From the NCBI GenBank assembly GCA_016223085.1, contig JACRPS010000016.1:1-64000 (forward strand): a stretch of 64,000 nucleotides of DNA, written 5' to 3'. Shown piece by piece: positions 22,708 to 31,825 of this stretch (positions are counted from its first letter, which is position 1; every line of letters begins with the position of its first letter). The translations under genes were made by a program, and so were the position numbers. This DNA is from Chloroflexota bacterium (GTDB taxonomy: Bacteria; Chloroflexota; Anaerolineae; Aggregatilineales; Phototrophicaceae). A model generated the notes under the pieces. The model saw only the letters and a list, made by a program, of their open reading frames with translations. It ran no database searches and was not told the origin of the DNA.

Positions 22708-24579
22708 TCACATCCGCAGCCAGACCTGCATCGGTCCGGCCTCCCGATTGCCCCAGGCAAAATACGGAATCGCGGTAATCTGCGTGGTTTCCGGCGTGGC
22801 TTGCAATCGCGTCGTCCGGTACAGTTCATTGCCCCAGGGCGCGGCGGGCGGCTGGGTGTGGGCCGTGGCATGCAGGGCGATGACCGCGCCGAGCATGTTA
22901 AAGAAGAAGGACGAGTCATACGGCTCGTCGCACAGCGTCAGGCCATCCAGATTCAGGCCAGGGTTATCGGCGGCTTCCACGCAGTACAGGATCGGCCCGC
23001 GCATCAGGGCAACGCGCCCGGTGTTGGCCGTCACGCGCGGATGGCTTTCTACCGCGCGCACCGGCATCGGCAGCGTCAGGCGCAGGCGGTCGCCGGACTG
23101 CCACTGGCGACGCACTTCGACATAGGTGCCCGGTGTCAGCGCGCCATCAAACGGCTGCGTGTTGATCGCCAGCGACGCGCCGTCGCACCAGCCTGGTATC
23201 CGCAGGAACAGGCTGAATTCGCCGCTGCCCTCAACCACCAGATCAATCCGGCCATCCCAGGGGTAATTGGTGCGCTGTTTGAGCCTCGCCGTCTGGCCGT
23301 TCGTCAGCGTGAGTTGAGCATCGTTCTGGGCGTACAGATGCGCCCACACCCCTTCGTCCGACACGCTGTAGACGTAGCCGGGCATCTGCGCCAGCAGCCG
23401 CGCCAGATTCGGCGGGCAGCAGGCACAGTTAAACCAGGGCTGGCGGCGGTGAGTGCCGTCGGCGGCCAGCGGGTTCACGTAAAAATAGTGCTGGCCGTCC
23501 AGCGCCAGCCCCGGTAGAACGGCGTTATACAGTGTATGCTCCATCAGGTCGGCATACCGCGCCTCGCCGTGCAGCAGCAGCATCCGCCAGTTCCACATGA
23601 CGCTGGCGATGGCGGCGCAGGTTTCGGCATAGGCCGTGTCGTTCGGCAGTTCGTAATCGTCGCCAAACGATTCGCCTTCATGCCGCGCGCCCAGCCCGCC
23701 GCTGATGTACATCTGCCGCGTGGTCATGTGCTGCCATTGGCGTTCGAGTGCCTCCAGCAGCACGGTTTCGCCCGTTTCGGCGTAGACATCCGCCGCGCCG
23801 GCGCACAGGTACAGCGCGCGCACGGCATGGCCGGCCAGCTTGTGCCGCTGGCGGAACGGCGTTTCGTCCTGGCAGTAGACCGCGCCGCCCAGCAACCCGT
23901 GCCCACGCGCGTCAATAAAGTACAGCGCCTGGTCGAGGTAGCGCCGTTCGCCCGTCAGCCGGTAAAGTTCCACCAGCGCCATCTCGATCTCCGGGTGGCC
24001 GTCGGTGCCGGGCCGCTTGCCTGCTGCTTCAGGGCCAAAGGTATCACAGATGAGATCGGCAAATCGCCGCGCAATGGTCAGCAGGTCGTCGCGGTTGGTC
24101 GCGCGCTTGTGCGCCACTGCCGCCTGAATCAGATGCCCGGCACAGTAGAGTTCGTGGTACACGGTCAGGTTGGACCACCGTTCGCCGGCGCGGTCGAACA
24201 TAAAATACGTGTTCAGATAGCCATCCGGCTGCTGCGCGGCGGCGACAATCCCGATGGCTGTATCAACCATATTGGCGACCGAGGCATTTTCGCCGCTTGC
24301 CAGCGTCCACGAGGCCGCTTCCAGCCACTTGTACACGTCCGAATCGTTAAAAAACAATCCCTGGAACTCCCCCTGCGGACTCGGCGCGGCAGCACGGCGG
24401 AAGTTCTCCAGCCGTCCCGTTACTTCACACTGGCGATACTGGTAGGGCAGGATCACAAACCGGTTCAGCCGCCCAAACAGTGACCATACCCGGTCATCCA
24501 GCGTAACGGCGTTAACCGCCACCGGACGCAAGCGGCTGTGCGGCGAACGGGTGGTATCGGTAATCACGGGGGATAACAT
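22708..24579 (-). CDS. Glycoside hydrolase family 127 (beta-L-arabinofuranosidase-like)
   Basis: Cytoplasmic-looking glycosidase of 623 residues, the usual length for GH127. The catalytic Cys cluster is FNCACCPPNLARLL near residue 375-388. The acid region is HEGESFGDDYELPNDTAYAE near 305-324. The (alpha/alpha)6 barrel signatures are DSDVYKWLEAASW and QQPDGYLNTYF near residues 80-125. The family removes beta-L-arabinofuranosyl units using the Cys as nucleophile. There is no signal peptide, so it acts on imported oligosaccharides. The start at 24579 lies behind AGGAGA. It could work with the sugar transporter 10 kb away, but no direct link is visible. Confidence 0.93.
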   Translation of the reverse strand: MLSPVITDTTRSPHSRLRPVAVNAVTLDDRVWSLFGRLNRFVILPYQYRQCEVTGRLENFRRAAAPSPQGEFQGLFFNDSDVYKWLEAASWTLASGENASVANMVDTAIGIVAAAQQPDGYLNTYFMFDRAGERWSNLTVYHELYCAGHLIQAAVAHKRATNRDDLLTIARRFADLICDTFGPEAAGKRPGTDGHPEIEMALVELYRLTGERRYLDQALYFIDARGHGLLGGAVYCQDETPFRQRHKLAGHAVRALYLCAGAADVYAETGETVLLEALERQWQHMTTRQMYISGGLGARHEGESFGDDYELPNDTAYAETCAAIASVMWNWRMLLLHGEARYADLMEHTLYNAVLPGLALDGQHYFYVNPLAADGTHRRQPWFNCACCPPNLARLLAQMPGYVYSVSDEGVWAHLYAQNDAQLTLTNGQTARLKQRTNYPWDGRIDLVVEGSGEFSLFLRIPGWCDGASLAINTQPFDGALTPGTYVEVRRQWQSGDRLRLTLPMPVRAVESHPRVTANTGRVALMRGPILYCVEAADNPGLNLDGLTLCDEPYDSSFFFNMLGAVIALHATAHTQPPAAPWGNELYRTTRLQATPETTQITAIPYFAWGNREAGPMQVWLRM

Positions 24580-24809
24580 TCTTTATTTCTCCTGAAATCG
24601 TTTTGGTTCAAAAGCATTGCGGATACACCTTCTTATTGGGAAACTGTATTGAACAGACCTCCCCTATTCTACCGTGAAACCCGGTGTCTCACCTTGCTCA
24701 CCCTTGCCTAACCGGGTTTAGCCTTCTGCAAGGGGAGATTCATACGATAAGGGCAATTCGATTATTAAGCTGCGCTACATTACAATGGATTACAGGCATG
24801 GGGTTGGGT

Positions 24810-25715
24810 ATGAAACCCGCAGTCAGCATCATCGTCTTAAACTATAACGGCTGCGAAGACACGCTGGCGTGTTTGCGGTCGCTGGAACATCTGACGTACC
24901 CGAACGTCGAGGTGATCGTGGTTGACAACGACTCCGCCGATGGTTCGGTGGACGCCTTCAAACAGGCGCATCCGGGTGTTCAGATCATCCAGACCGGCGC
25001 GAATCTCGGTTTTACCGGCGGCAACAACGTCGGGATTCGCTACGCGCTCAAACACGGGGCAGATTACGTGATGCTGCTGAACAACGACACGGTGGTCGCG
25101 CCGGACATGGTGGACATCCTGATCGAAGCGATGGAAGCCAACCCACGCATTGGTGTCAGCGGGCCGACCATCTATTATTACAGTGCCCCGGAGATCATCT
25201 GGTCGGCGGGCGGCACAATTGACTGGCGGCACGGCACCACCAGCATGATCGGCCTGAACGAGGAAGACAAGTCGCAGTTTGGCAACGCCCCGCGTCCGGT
25301 GGATTTTGTCACCGGCTGCTGCCTGCTGGCACGCCGGGACGTGTGGGAGCAGGCCGGGCTGCTGGACGAAAAGTTTTTTATGTATTATGAAGAAACGGAG
25401 TGGTGCGTCCGCGCCAGCCGCGCCGGGTATCAGATCGTCCACGTACCAACCGCGATGCTGTGGCATAAAATCTCCATCGAAAGCCGCGCCGCTTCCCCAC
25501 GCACGCACTATTATATGACCCGCAACCGGCTGCTGTTCCTCAGTCGCACCCGCGCCGGCGTCCAGCCAATCCTGTACACGCTGGCGGAATACACCCGCAC
25601 GCTGGTAAGCTGGTCAGTGAGCGCCAGATGGCACGATAAACGCCCCCTGCGCGACGTGATGCTGCGGGCGATCAAGGATTATTCGCTGGGGCGCTTCGGC
25701 CCGCTGACGGCATAA
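24810..25715 (+). CDS. Glycosyltransferase family 2
   Basis: GT-A fold transferase of about 301 residues. The start of the fold is SIIVLNYNGCEDTLACLRSL, the nucleotide-sugar Asp is in VIVVDNDSADGS, the metal-binding triad is in MLLNNDTVV, and FFMYYEETEWCVRASRAGY is typical of rhamnosyltransferase-like GT2 enzymes. It most likely builds a cell-surface or exopolysaccharide glycan at the inner membrane face. The ATG at 24810 (MKPAVSIIVLNYNG) is preferred, with 24798 as an alternative. Neither has a strong ribosome-binding site. It ends 3 bases before the next glycosyltransferase, so they are co-transcribed. Confidence 0.92.
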   Translation: MKPAVSIIVLNYNGCEDTLACLRSLEHLTYPNVEVIVVDNDSADGSVDAFKQAHPGVQIIQTGANLGFTGGNNVGIRYALKHGADYVMLLNNDTVVAPDMVDILIEAMEANPRIGVSGPTIYYYSAPEIIWSAGGTIDWRHGTTSMIGLNEEDKSQFGNAPRPVDFVTGCCLLARRDVWEQAGLLDEKFFMYYEETEWCVRASRAGYQIVHVPTAMLWHKISIESRAASPRTHYYMTRNRLLFLSRTRAGVQPILYTLAEYTRTLVSWSVSARWHDKRPLRDVMLRAIKDYSLGRFGPLTA

Positions 25716-25718
25716 ACG

Positions 25719-26912
25719 ATGGCGCGGATTGTATTTGTATCGTGGTGGTGGCCGTACCCTGCCGACAACGGCGCCAAACTGCGCGTTTACCACCTGCTGC
25801 GCGAGTTGAGCCGTAAGCATGATGTCACGCTGCTGTCGTTTGCCGAGCCGGGCGAGGCCGCGCCAGAACAGATGAACCACCTGCGCGAATTCTGTATCCG
25901 TGTCGAGTGTGTGCCAAAGCCGCACTACCAGCCCAGCACGCTGAAGGCCACCCTCGGCTATCTCTCGCGCTGGCCGCGTTCGCTGGTGGACGTATACAGC
26001 CCGGCAATGGCAACACAAGTGCGTGCGGCGGTCGAGAAGGGTGTAGATGTCCTGATCGCATCAGAGTTACAAACGATGCGGTATCTGGAACTGGCGCGTC
26101 ACATACCGGCAGTACTGGAAGAAGCGGAAATCACGGTATTCCAGGACCGGGTGGCAAGGGCCGCTCGCTCCAGCAGCCGGCTGCGAGCGCAGCTTACCCT
26201 GTCCAAACTGGAAAATGCTCTCCGGTCACTGCTGGAACGCGGTGTGGCGATAACGGTTGTATCCGATGCCGAACAGGAATACATCCGGCGGTTTGCTCCA
26301 TCCAACGCAACCATTGCGGTTGTTCCAAACGGTGTGGACACCATAACCAACCGCCCCAATCCCGACGCGCGGCCTGAACCGTACACGCTGGTGTACAGTG
26401 GCGCGGTGACGTACAGCGCCAATCTGGATGCCGTGACCTTTTTTGTGCGCGATGTGTGGCCGCTAGTGCGTGCCCGCGCGCCGGAAGCGCAATTCACGGT
26501 TACGGGCGGCACCGGCAAGGTGGACGTGAGCGCGCTGGCCGCGCAACCGGGGGTTACGTTTACCGGCTACGTGCCGGAAATCGCGCCGATTCTGCAAAAC
26601 AGTTGGGCGCTGGTGGTGCCGCTGCGGGAAGGCGGCGGCACGCGCCTGAAAATTCTGGAAGCGATGGCGCTCGGTCTGCCGGTCATTTCGACCAGCAAAG
26701 GCGCGGAAGGGCTGAACGTCTGGCATGGCGAGGACATTCTGATCGCCGACCAGCCGGCGCAGATGGCTGATGCCATTCGCGCCCTGTTTGACGACCCGGC
26801 GCTGCGCGCCCGGCTGGCAGCCAATGCTCGCGCGCTGGTCGAACGGGAGTATGACTGGAGCGTTATCGGTCAACGGCTGCTTGCTGTAATTGATAGCCTG
26901 AAGAAAATGTAG
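25719..26912 (+). CDS. Glycosyltransferase family 4
   Basis: GT-B fold transferase of 397 residues. The N-terminal domain begins MARIVFVSWWWPYPADNGAK with the Gly-Ala-Lys acceptor loop. The C-terminal domain has VVPNGVDTI near 205, VVPLREGGGTRLKILEAMA near 305 and LPVISTSKGAEGL, the usual nucleotide-sugar contacts. It follows the GT2 gene by 3 bases and should act on the same glycan. The stop codon TAG (26910-26912) lies within the left arm of a palindromic repeat that starts at 26909, so insertion of the repeat may have reset the C-terminus. Confidence 0.93.
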   Translation: MARIVFVSWWWPYPADNGAKLRVYHLLRELSRKHDVTLLSFAEPGEAAPEQMNHLREFCIRVECVPKPHYQPSTLKATLGYLSRWPRSLVDVYSPAMATQVRAAVEKGVDVLIASELQTMRYLELARHIPAVLEEAEITVFQDRVARAARSSSRLRAQLTLSKLENALRSLLERGVAITVVSDAEQEYIRRFAPSNATIAVVPNGVDTITNRPNPDARPEPYTLVYSGAVTYSANLDAVTFFVRDVWPLVRARAPEAQFTVTGGTGKVDVSALAAQPGVTFTGYVPEIAPILQNSWALVVPLREGGGTRLKILEAMALGLPVISTSKGAEGLNVWHGEDILIADQPAQMADAIRALFDDPALRARLAANARALVEREYDWSVIGQRLLAVIDSLKKM

Positions 26913-26936
26913 GGACACGATATATCGTGTCCCTAC
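26909..26936. repeat. Palindromic intergenic repeat, GTAGGGACACGATA type
   Basis: Perfect 28-base palindrome (GTAGGGACACGATA paired with TATCGTGTCCCTAC). It supplies the stop codon of the upstream glycosyltransferase and lies 27 bases before the next start codon. Confidence 0.92.
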
Positions 26937-26963
26937 AGGGATTATTTAGGGTAGGAGAGAACG

Positions 26964-28679
26964 ATGGTATCCAACACTCGTGCGGCTGCGCCTGCTGTCC
27001 CTGCTTTCAACCGCCAGTCGCAGGCGATGTTTACTATCCGCGAATGGCTATACGTCGGCGCGGTGATTCTGGTCGTGCTGGCGCTGACCGCCGTTCCGTA
27101 TGTCTTTGCCTACCGCACGGCGCCGCCGGACAAACAGTTTATGGGGGTAATGGTCAACATCCCCGACCATTTCCAGTATTTTTCCTGGATGCGTGAATCG
27201 CGCGACAAAATTCTCGTGCCGAACCAGCTTACGCCGGAGCCATCCACACCGCTGCTGTTTAATTTCCTGTGGTGGACGCTGGGACGTATCGAAGTACTGA
27301 CTGACCTGAGTTACGATGCCCTCTACCAGATCACGCGCTGGCTGGCCGGGGCGTTTGTGATGGCCGTGACCTACTTCTTCTGTGGCGTGGTCTTCACCAA
27401 CCGCGCCAAACGCTGGACAGCATTTTTCGTGGCGACCCTCACCTCTGGGCTGGGCTGGCTGCTGGTGGTCGAAAAGACGCTGCGCCGTCTGCCGGATGTA
27501 AATTCACCGTTTGCGATTTACACCTCTGAACCGAACACGCTGTTTAACATCCTGGCTTTCCCTCATTTTGCTATCGCCGCTGGACTGATTACGCTCATCT
27601 TCGCGCTGGTGCTGCTGGGGCAGCGGTCGCAAAGCCTGCGTTTTGCCTGGGGCGCGGCGGCGCTGTCGCTGCTGCTGGCTGTGCAGCACTCCTACGACAT
27701 GTTTATCATCTACCCGGTCATCGGCCTGTACGCGCTGTTTATCTGGCTGCGCGATCGCGAGTTCCCGCTGTACCTGTTTAAACTGGGCGTGATTGTGGTG
27801 CTGGTTTCGATGTGGCCGGCGCTGCAAGCCTTCTACATCACCACCGCCGATGACGTTTGGAAGGGCGTGCTGGCGCAGTTCGACAACGCCGGCGCCTGGA
27901 CGCCGCCGCCGTATCTGCTGCCGATTCTGATGGGGCTGGCGTGGCTGCTGGCGATCTGGGCGTTGGACCTCAAAACACCCTGGCGTAACCGGGACGACAC
28001 GCACCTGTTCCTGCTGGCGTGGTTTTTGGCGCACTTCGTGCTGATTTACATCCCGCTGAATTTCCAGATTCACCTGCTTAGTGGCTGGCAGGTGGTCATC
28101 GGCGTGCTGGCGACAATTGGCCTTTACCGGCGGGTGCTGCCCTGGTTACAGCGCCGTCTGCCACACGTCTCCCCTCAGCGGCTGGCGCTGGCCGCCTCGG
28201 TCGTGCTGGTGCTGGTGGTTATTCCCACCAACGTTTACATTCTGGCATGGCGCTTCGTAGACCTGCGTCGCTACGATTACCCGTTTTATGCTGACAAAGA
28301 CGTGCTGGCCGCGCTTGATTACCTCGAAACGCAGGCGCAGCCGGACGACGTGGTGCTGTCCGGTCTGACGGTCGGCCAGTATGTCCCGGCACTGACCGGC
28401 GCACGTGCCTTCCTGGCGCACTGGGCGCAAACGCTGGACTTCTATACCAAGGAGCGGTTGGCGCAGCAGTTTTTCACCGATACCACCACCGACGCCGACC
28501 GACTGGGTATTCTGAAAACCTACAGCGTGGATTACGTGCTCGCCAGTGATCAGGAACTGGCGCTGGACACAGCGAAGGTCAACGGTGGCTACGACCCGTC
28601 CTTGTCGCCGTTTTTGACGGAAGTCTTCCGTCAGGGTCAGGCTGCCGTTTATCAGGTGGATGCAGATTCCACTCAGTAA
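26964..28679 (+). CDS. Polytopic membrane protein, possibly GT-C-like
   Basis: 571 residues with about eleven hydrophobic segments, the first at 30-52 (LYVGAVILVVLALTAVPYVF). The loop after it contains MVNIPDHFQYFSWMRESRD, and further on come FPHFAIAAGLITLIFALVLL and HSYDMFIIYPVIGLYALF. A soluble C-terminal part from about 440 (ALDYLETQAQPDDVVLSGLT) follows. This layout, acidic residues in the first external loop then many helices, fits polyprenyl-phosphate-dependent GT-C transferases, but I cannot name a family. The ATG follows GGAGAGAACG. Context with two glycosyltransferases points to surface glycan assembly. Confidence 0.85.
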   Translation: MVSNTRAAAPAVPAFNRQSQAMFTIREWLYVGAVILVVLALTAVPYVFAYRTAPPDKQFMGVMVNIPDHFQYFSWMRESRDKILVPNQLTPEPSTPLLFNFLWWTLGRIEVLTDLSYDALYQITRWLAGAFVMAVTYFFCGVVFTNRAKRWTAFFVATLTSGLGWLLVVEKTLRRLPDVNSPFAIYTSEPNTLFNILAFPHFAIAAGLITLIFALVLLGQRSQSLRFAWGAAALSLLLAVQHSYDMFIIYPVIGLYALFIWLRDREFPLYLFKLGVIVVLVSMWPALQAFYITTADDVWKGVLAQFDNAGAWTPPPYLLPILMGLAWLLAIWALDLKTPWRNRDDTHLFLLAWFLAHFVLIYIPLNFQIHLLSGWQVVIGVLATIGLYRRVLPWLQRRLPHVSPQRLALAASVVLVLVVIPTNVYILAWRFVDLRRYDYPFYADKDVLAALDYLETQAQPDDVVLSGLTVGQYVPALTGARAFLAHWAQTLDFYTKERLAQQFFTDTTTDADRLGILKTYSVDYVLASDQELALDTAKVNGGYDPSLSPFLTEVFRQGQAAVYQVDADSTQ

Positions 28680-28810
28680 GACACGGCGCAATAATACGGA
28701 AGGGAAAGCGCAGGTGAAGTATCGGCGAACCTTTTGTTTGGTGAAGCGTGGAGTCAGACGCGACCGGTCTTTGACATGAGAAGCAGGGGTTGCGCCGTGC
28801 CACTTCAGCC

Positions 28811-28838
28811 TTGACTGAGGTAGTCACCATGCTATAAT
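28811..28838 (+). promoter_or_regulatory. Sigma70-type promoter of tRNA-Lys
   Basis: TTGACT at 28811-28816 and TATAAT at 28833-28838 with a 16-base spacer. Transcription would start around 28845, a few bases before the mature tRNA at 28852. Confidence 0.75.
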
Positions 28839-28851
28839 TTCCAACAGTTCT

Positions 28852-28924
28852 GGCCCTGTAGCTCAATTGGCAGAGCAGTTGACTCTTAATCAATTGGTTG
28901 TAGGTTCGAGTCCTACCAGGGTCA
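28852..28924 (+). tRNA. tRNA-Lys (anticodon CTT)
   Basis: The full cloverleaf can be drawn: acceptor arm GGCCCTG / CAGGGTC with discriminator A, D arm GCTC/GAGC, anticodon stem GTTGA/TCAAT around loop CTCTTAA (anticodon CTT), and T arm GTAGG/CCTAC around TTCGAGT. The 3' CCA is not encoded. A promoter lies immediately upstream and a strong terminator downstream, so it is a single-gene transcription unit between two glycosyltransferase regions. Confidence 0.96.
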
Positions 28925-28935
28925 CAGACCAAGTA

Positions 28936-28967
28936 ACAGAGTATCCCGCCGATACTCTGTTTTGTTT
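28936..28967 (+). terminator. Rho-independent terminator of tRNA-Lys
   Basis: A perfect 10-base-pair stem, ACAGAGTATC / GATACTCTGT, with loop CCGCC, followed by TTTGTTT. It starts 12 bases after the tRNA. The convergent glycosyltransferase gene ends just beyond it. Confidence 0.92.
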
Positions 28968-28970
28968 CCC

Positions 28971-30134
28971 TCATTTTGCCTCTCCCACCCCGACGTACAC
29001 ACTTTCCATCTGCGCGGCGACGGCGTCCCAGGTAAAGCGGTCGCGCACCAGCGCCCGCGCCGCCGCGCCCATCTGCTGCCGCCGCGCCTCATCGGTGAGC
29101 AGCGTTGTCAGCGCCGCCGCCAGTGGTTCGACCTGCGGCGGCACTTCCAGTCCCGCGCGGGACTGCGCCACTTCCGGCAGGTAGCAGCCCGGCGACACGA
29201 TCACCGGCAGCCCCGCCGCCATCGCTTCCAGCACCACCATCGGCAGCCCTTCGCCCACTGCCGGCAGCGCCAATACATCCGCCGCCGCCAGCGCCGCCAG
29301 CCGATGAGCGCCATCCAGATAACCGGTCACTGTCATGCGGTCGTCCAGCAGCGGCAGCAGGGACATGAGCGCCCCGTCGTCCGGCCCGGCCAGCACCAGT
29401 CGCGCGTCGGGCACATTCGCCTGCCGGAAGGCTTCGACCAGCACGCTCACCCCCTTGCGCCGGTGCAGCCGCGCCATAAACAGACACACGGGCGCATCGC
29501 CCAGACCATACCGTTCACGGAAGGATTCGCGCCCCGGCAAGTTAGCGTACTCGTCAGGGTCAACGCCGTTAGGGATGACGCTGAAGCCGGCTCGCGCGTC
29601 CCACGTCGTCCAGAGCGTTCGTGCTTCTGCCGCTTCGACATCGGTCAGGCCAACCACATGGTCGAACCGCCGCGCCAGAAACGGGCTGAACAGGTGATCC
29701 CAGGCGGCTTTAACCGTACCGCGTCCCGTTGCCAGCGCCAGCGTGCCATGCGGCGACAGCACCAACGGCTTGTTCGTGCGTACGGCCAGCGGCGTCACCA
29801 GCAGATTTTCGACGGTGCGGAACTCGTGGCAGTGAACCACATCGGCAGCCGGCAGCAGTTGCCGCGCCCGCGCGGCCAGCCCCGGCGGCGTGGACAGATT
29901 GAGCCGCCCGCGCAGCCAGGGCGACAGATTGCGAACGCGCACCACCCGCACGCCGTCACGGTGTTCATTTGCCGGGCCAGCGTAACGAGAGTGCTGCGTC
30001 AACGTATCGGTGGTCAGAACGGTAACGGTGTGGCCGCGCCGGACCAATGCCCGTGCCAGGCCTTCCACTGAACGGGTCACACCGCCAAAAGCAAACGCAG
30101 GCGCGTAATACGGGGTCAGGTGCAGGATGTGCAT
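28971..30134 (-). CDS. Glycosyltransferase family 4
   Basis: GT-B enzyme of 387 residues. The N-terminus MHILHLTPYYAPAFAFGGVT has the typical Gly-Gly acceptor loop. The C-terminal domain shows VIPNGVDPDEYANLPG near 180, FMARLHRRKGVSVLVEAFRQ near 215, and AVGEGLPMVVLEAMAAGLPV near 290 with the conserved Glu residues. The start at 30134 is chosen from the fold. The frame is open 36 bases further upstream, and no clear ribosome-binding site is seen. It converges on the tRNA-Lys unit. It probably contributes to surface polysaccharide, together with the plus-strand cluster on the other side of the tRNA. Confidence 0.93.
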   Translation of the reverse strand: MHILHLTPYYAPAFAFGGVTRSVEGLARALVRRGHTVTVLTTDTLTQHSRYAGPANEHRDGVRVVRVRNLSPWLRGRLNLSTPPGLAARARQLLPAADVVHCHEFRTVENLLVTPLAVRTNKPLVLSPHGTLALATGRGTVKAAWDHLFSPFLARRFDHVVGLTDVEAAEARTLWTTWDARAGFSVIPNGVDPDEYANLPGRESFRERYGLGDAPVCLFMARLHRRKGVSVLVEAFRQANVPDARLVLAGPDDGALMSLLPLLDDRMTVTGYLDGAHRLAALAAADVLALPAVGEGLPMVVLEAMAAGLPVIVSPGCYLPEVAQSRAGLEVPPQVEPLAAALTTLLTDEARRQQMGAAARALVRDRFTWDAVAAQMESVYVGVGEAK

Positions 30135-30166
30135 GGTGACGATGATAGCAGCCGACCCAGGAAACG

Positions 30167-30194
30167 GCAATCGCCCTGATTTCAGGGCGATTGC
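30167..30194. repeat. Palindrome GCAATCGCCCTGA / TCAGGGCGATTGC
   Basis: 28-base inverted repeat between two minus-strand genes. Its arms differ from the GTAGGGGC family. There is no T run after it on either strand, so termination is uncertain. Confidence 0.7.
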
Positions 30195-30214
30195 ACCGTT
30201 AAGCCATTTGATTG

Positions 30215-30436
30215 TTACTGGGTGCGCGCTTTTTTCTTGACCACAATTGCGCGGCTGTCAATGCCTTTGGTCAGTTCGGCAGCATCCAGCACGACCGTTT
30301 CCGCTTCCTGATCGAGAATGCGCACCTCGTCGTTGCCGGAATATGTGACGTGGCCTTCCACCACCAGCCGGCCATACTGGAAAATCACCACGTCTTCGCC
30401 GACACGAGGCCACATAATTCGCCGCATAAGAGCCAT
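30215..30436 (-). CDS. Small hypothetical protein, 73 aa
   Basis: The sequence MALMRRIMWPRVGEDVVIFQ is followed by alternating beta-type stretches (YGRLVVEGHVTYSG, EVRILDQEAETVVLDAAEL) and a basic end (IVVKKKARTQ). It looks like a small beta-barrel such as an SH3- or OB-like domain. The family is not recognised. The ATG at 30436 follows AAGGCGG, better placed than the upstream ATG at 30463. Nothing in the flanks suggests a role. Confidence 0.65.
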   Translation of the reverse strand: MALMRRIMWPRVGEDVVIFQYGRLVVEGHVTYSGNDEVRILDQEAETVVLDAAELTKGIDSRAIVVKKKARTQ

Positions 30437-30581
30437 AACATCCGCCTTTACGTTCTTTATCAAAGTAACGGCAATGATTACACTCTACCGACTCAAGCGG
30501 CGAAAAACGATGGGTCAGTAGTACTAAACGGGCACAGCCGTTTGTACCATTTTCACCTTCGGATGAATTCTGAAGGCGGTC

Positions 30582-30866
30582 CTAACGAGGGCGTTTAAAC
30601 ACACAGAAGTAGCTGCTGGTCCAGGTGCGCGCGCCGCTGTTGTCCACAACCAGAATGTCGTTATTGCTGCCAACCCGTACCGGCTGCATGTGCACCAGTT
30701 CCCAGCCCTGATCGCCCAGGGAATCCAACTGTGGGATCATGGCCTGGGGCACGTAGGGTGGGATACCCGCCTTCCAGTCCCAGCGTTCACGCAAGTAATC
30801 TTCTTCGCGTCTGGCGTCCGCTTCAACAAAAATTGTCAGGTATTCCCAGCGTTGCCGCTCGGCCAT
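30582..30866 (-). CDS. DUF4177-like small protein, 94 aa
   Basis: Small cytoplasmic protein whose ends match the DUF4177 pattern: an N-terminal RQRWEYLTIFVE strand, then LDSLGDQGWELVHMQPV, and a C-terminal YFCVFKRPR. Between these there is an insert of about 30 residues (RREEDYLRERWDWKAGIPPY) with Trp and Arg. Members of this group have no established function. The ATG at 30866 follows a full AGGAGG. It lies 60 bases upstream of the phosphoribosyltransferase stop on the same strand, so the two need not be one operon. Confidence 0.75.
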   Translation of the reverse strand: MAERQRWEYLTIFVEADARREEDYLRERWDWKAGIPPYVPQAMIPQLDSLGDQGWELVHMQPVRVGSNNDILVVDNSGARTWTSSYFCVFKRPR

Positions 30867-30926
30867 CTGTCCCTCCTGAAGACTGCTCATCTATCCCTGT
30901 TTCCGATGGAGAGCGACCCTGAGTTG

Positions 30927-31637
30927 CTACGTTCGACGGCGGTAGACCAGCGGCAGGTAACGCTGAATCAGGTAATCCGGGTAGCCGATGGTTTTGAGGT
31001 TAACTTCGCAGTCGGCCAGCGTTGCGCCCTGCGTGCGCCAGTAGGGGACACGTTTGATGAGTGTTTCCACCCGTTCGCGCGGGGTGATGATCCAGGTGTC
31101 CTTCGGCACCACGCTGAACCAGATCACCTCCATCTCCTCGACCATGCGCGTGTTTTTGAGGAATGGCGCAACTAGCACCACGCCGCGCGCGCCTTTACTC
31201 AGCAGTAGCTGCCGCACGAACTTGGCCGTGCCGCCCAGGTCTACCAGGTCTTCAACCACGCCAACCACGTGCCCGTCCACGTTCACGGTTAGCTCCTGTA
31301 TCACGCGTGGCTGGTCCAGCGGCTTGCCCGGCCCGGCATAACACTGCACCCCCAGCGTGCCAAACTCAATCGGCGGAATGTGCTTCTTGGCGCTCCAGGC
31401 GATATGATCGTGCATCAGCACCCCCGGCAGCAGGCCGCCCATCGTCACCATCACCGCTTTGGTGATCTGCTGCCCATCCTCGGCATGAGCCTGCTGGTAG
31501 TCATAGACCTGCCACGCCAGTTCAGCGACCATGTAGGCTTCAACGTCATCCGGGATATAAAGAAATTTCAGTTCATCCTGTGGAAGCGCGACACCCTGCG
31601 GCTGCCGCCAGTAATTGATATCCATCGTAAAATCCAT
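30927..31637 (-). CDS. Phosphoribosyltransferase-like protein
   Basis: Type I phosphoribosyltransferase fold, 236 residues. The PRPP-binding motif is VVGVVEDLVDLGGTAKFV near residues 127-144 (two acidic residues followed by the GGT loop), preceded by a strand and flexible region and followed by GARGVVLVAPFLKN. The family includes purine salvage enzymes and predicted regulators. The long N- and C-terminal regions do not match the common HPRT or APRT pattern, so the base substrate is unclear. A 16-base dyad CGATTTT-TT-AAAATCG lies 15-30 bases upstream of the start (31652-31667) and could be an operator. Confidence 0.8.
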   Translation of the reverse strand: MDFTMDINYWRQPQGVALPQDELKFLYIPDDVEAYMVAELAWQVYDYQQAHAEDGQQITKAVMVTMGGLLPGVLMHDHIAWSAKKHIPPIEFGTLGVQCYAGPGKPLDQPRVIQELTVNVDGHVVGVVEDLVDLGGTAKFVRQLLLSKGARGVVLVAPFLKNTRMVEEMEVIWFSVVPKDTWIITPRERVETLIKRVPYWRTQGATLADCEVNLKTIGYPDYLIQRYLPLVYRRRT

Positions 31638-31825
31638 CTCTGCTGCGATTTCGATTTTTTAAAATCGTATCAAAGGCAGTCAGACATTGAAAGACTTGTT
31701 TGCGCTTTTCTGACTTTTCTGCTCTATGCTGATGGTCGAGCACGCTCAACCGAATCGCGCCACTGTACCTCCGGGCCGGAGCGTGGTAAGCTGTAGAGGG
31801 TTTTGAAGGGATAGGGCTTGATCTC

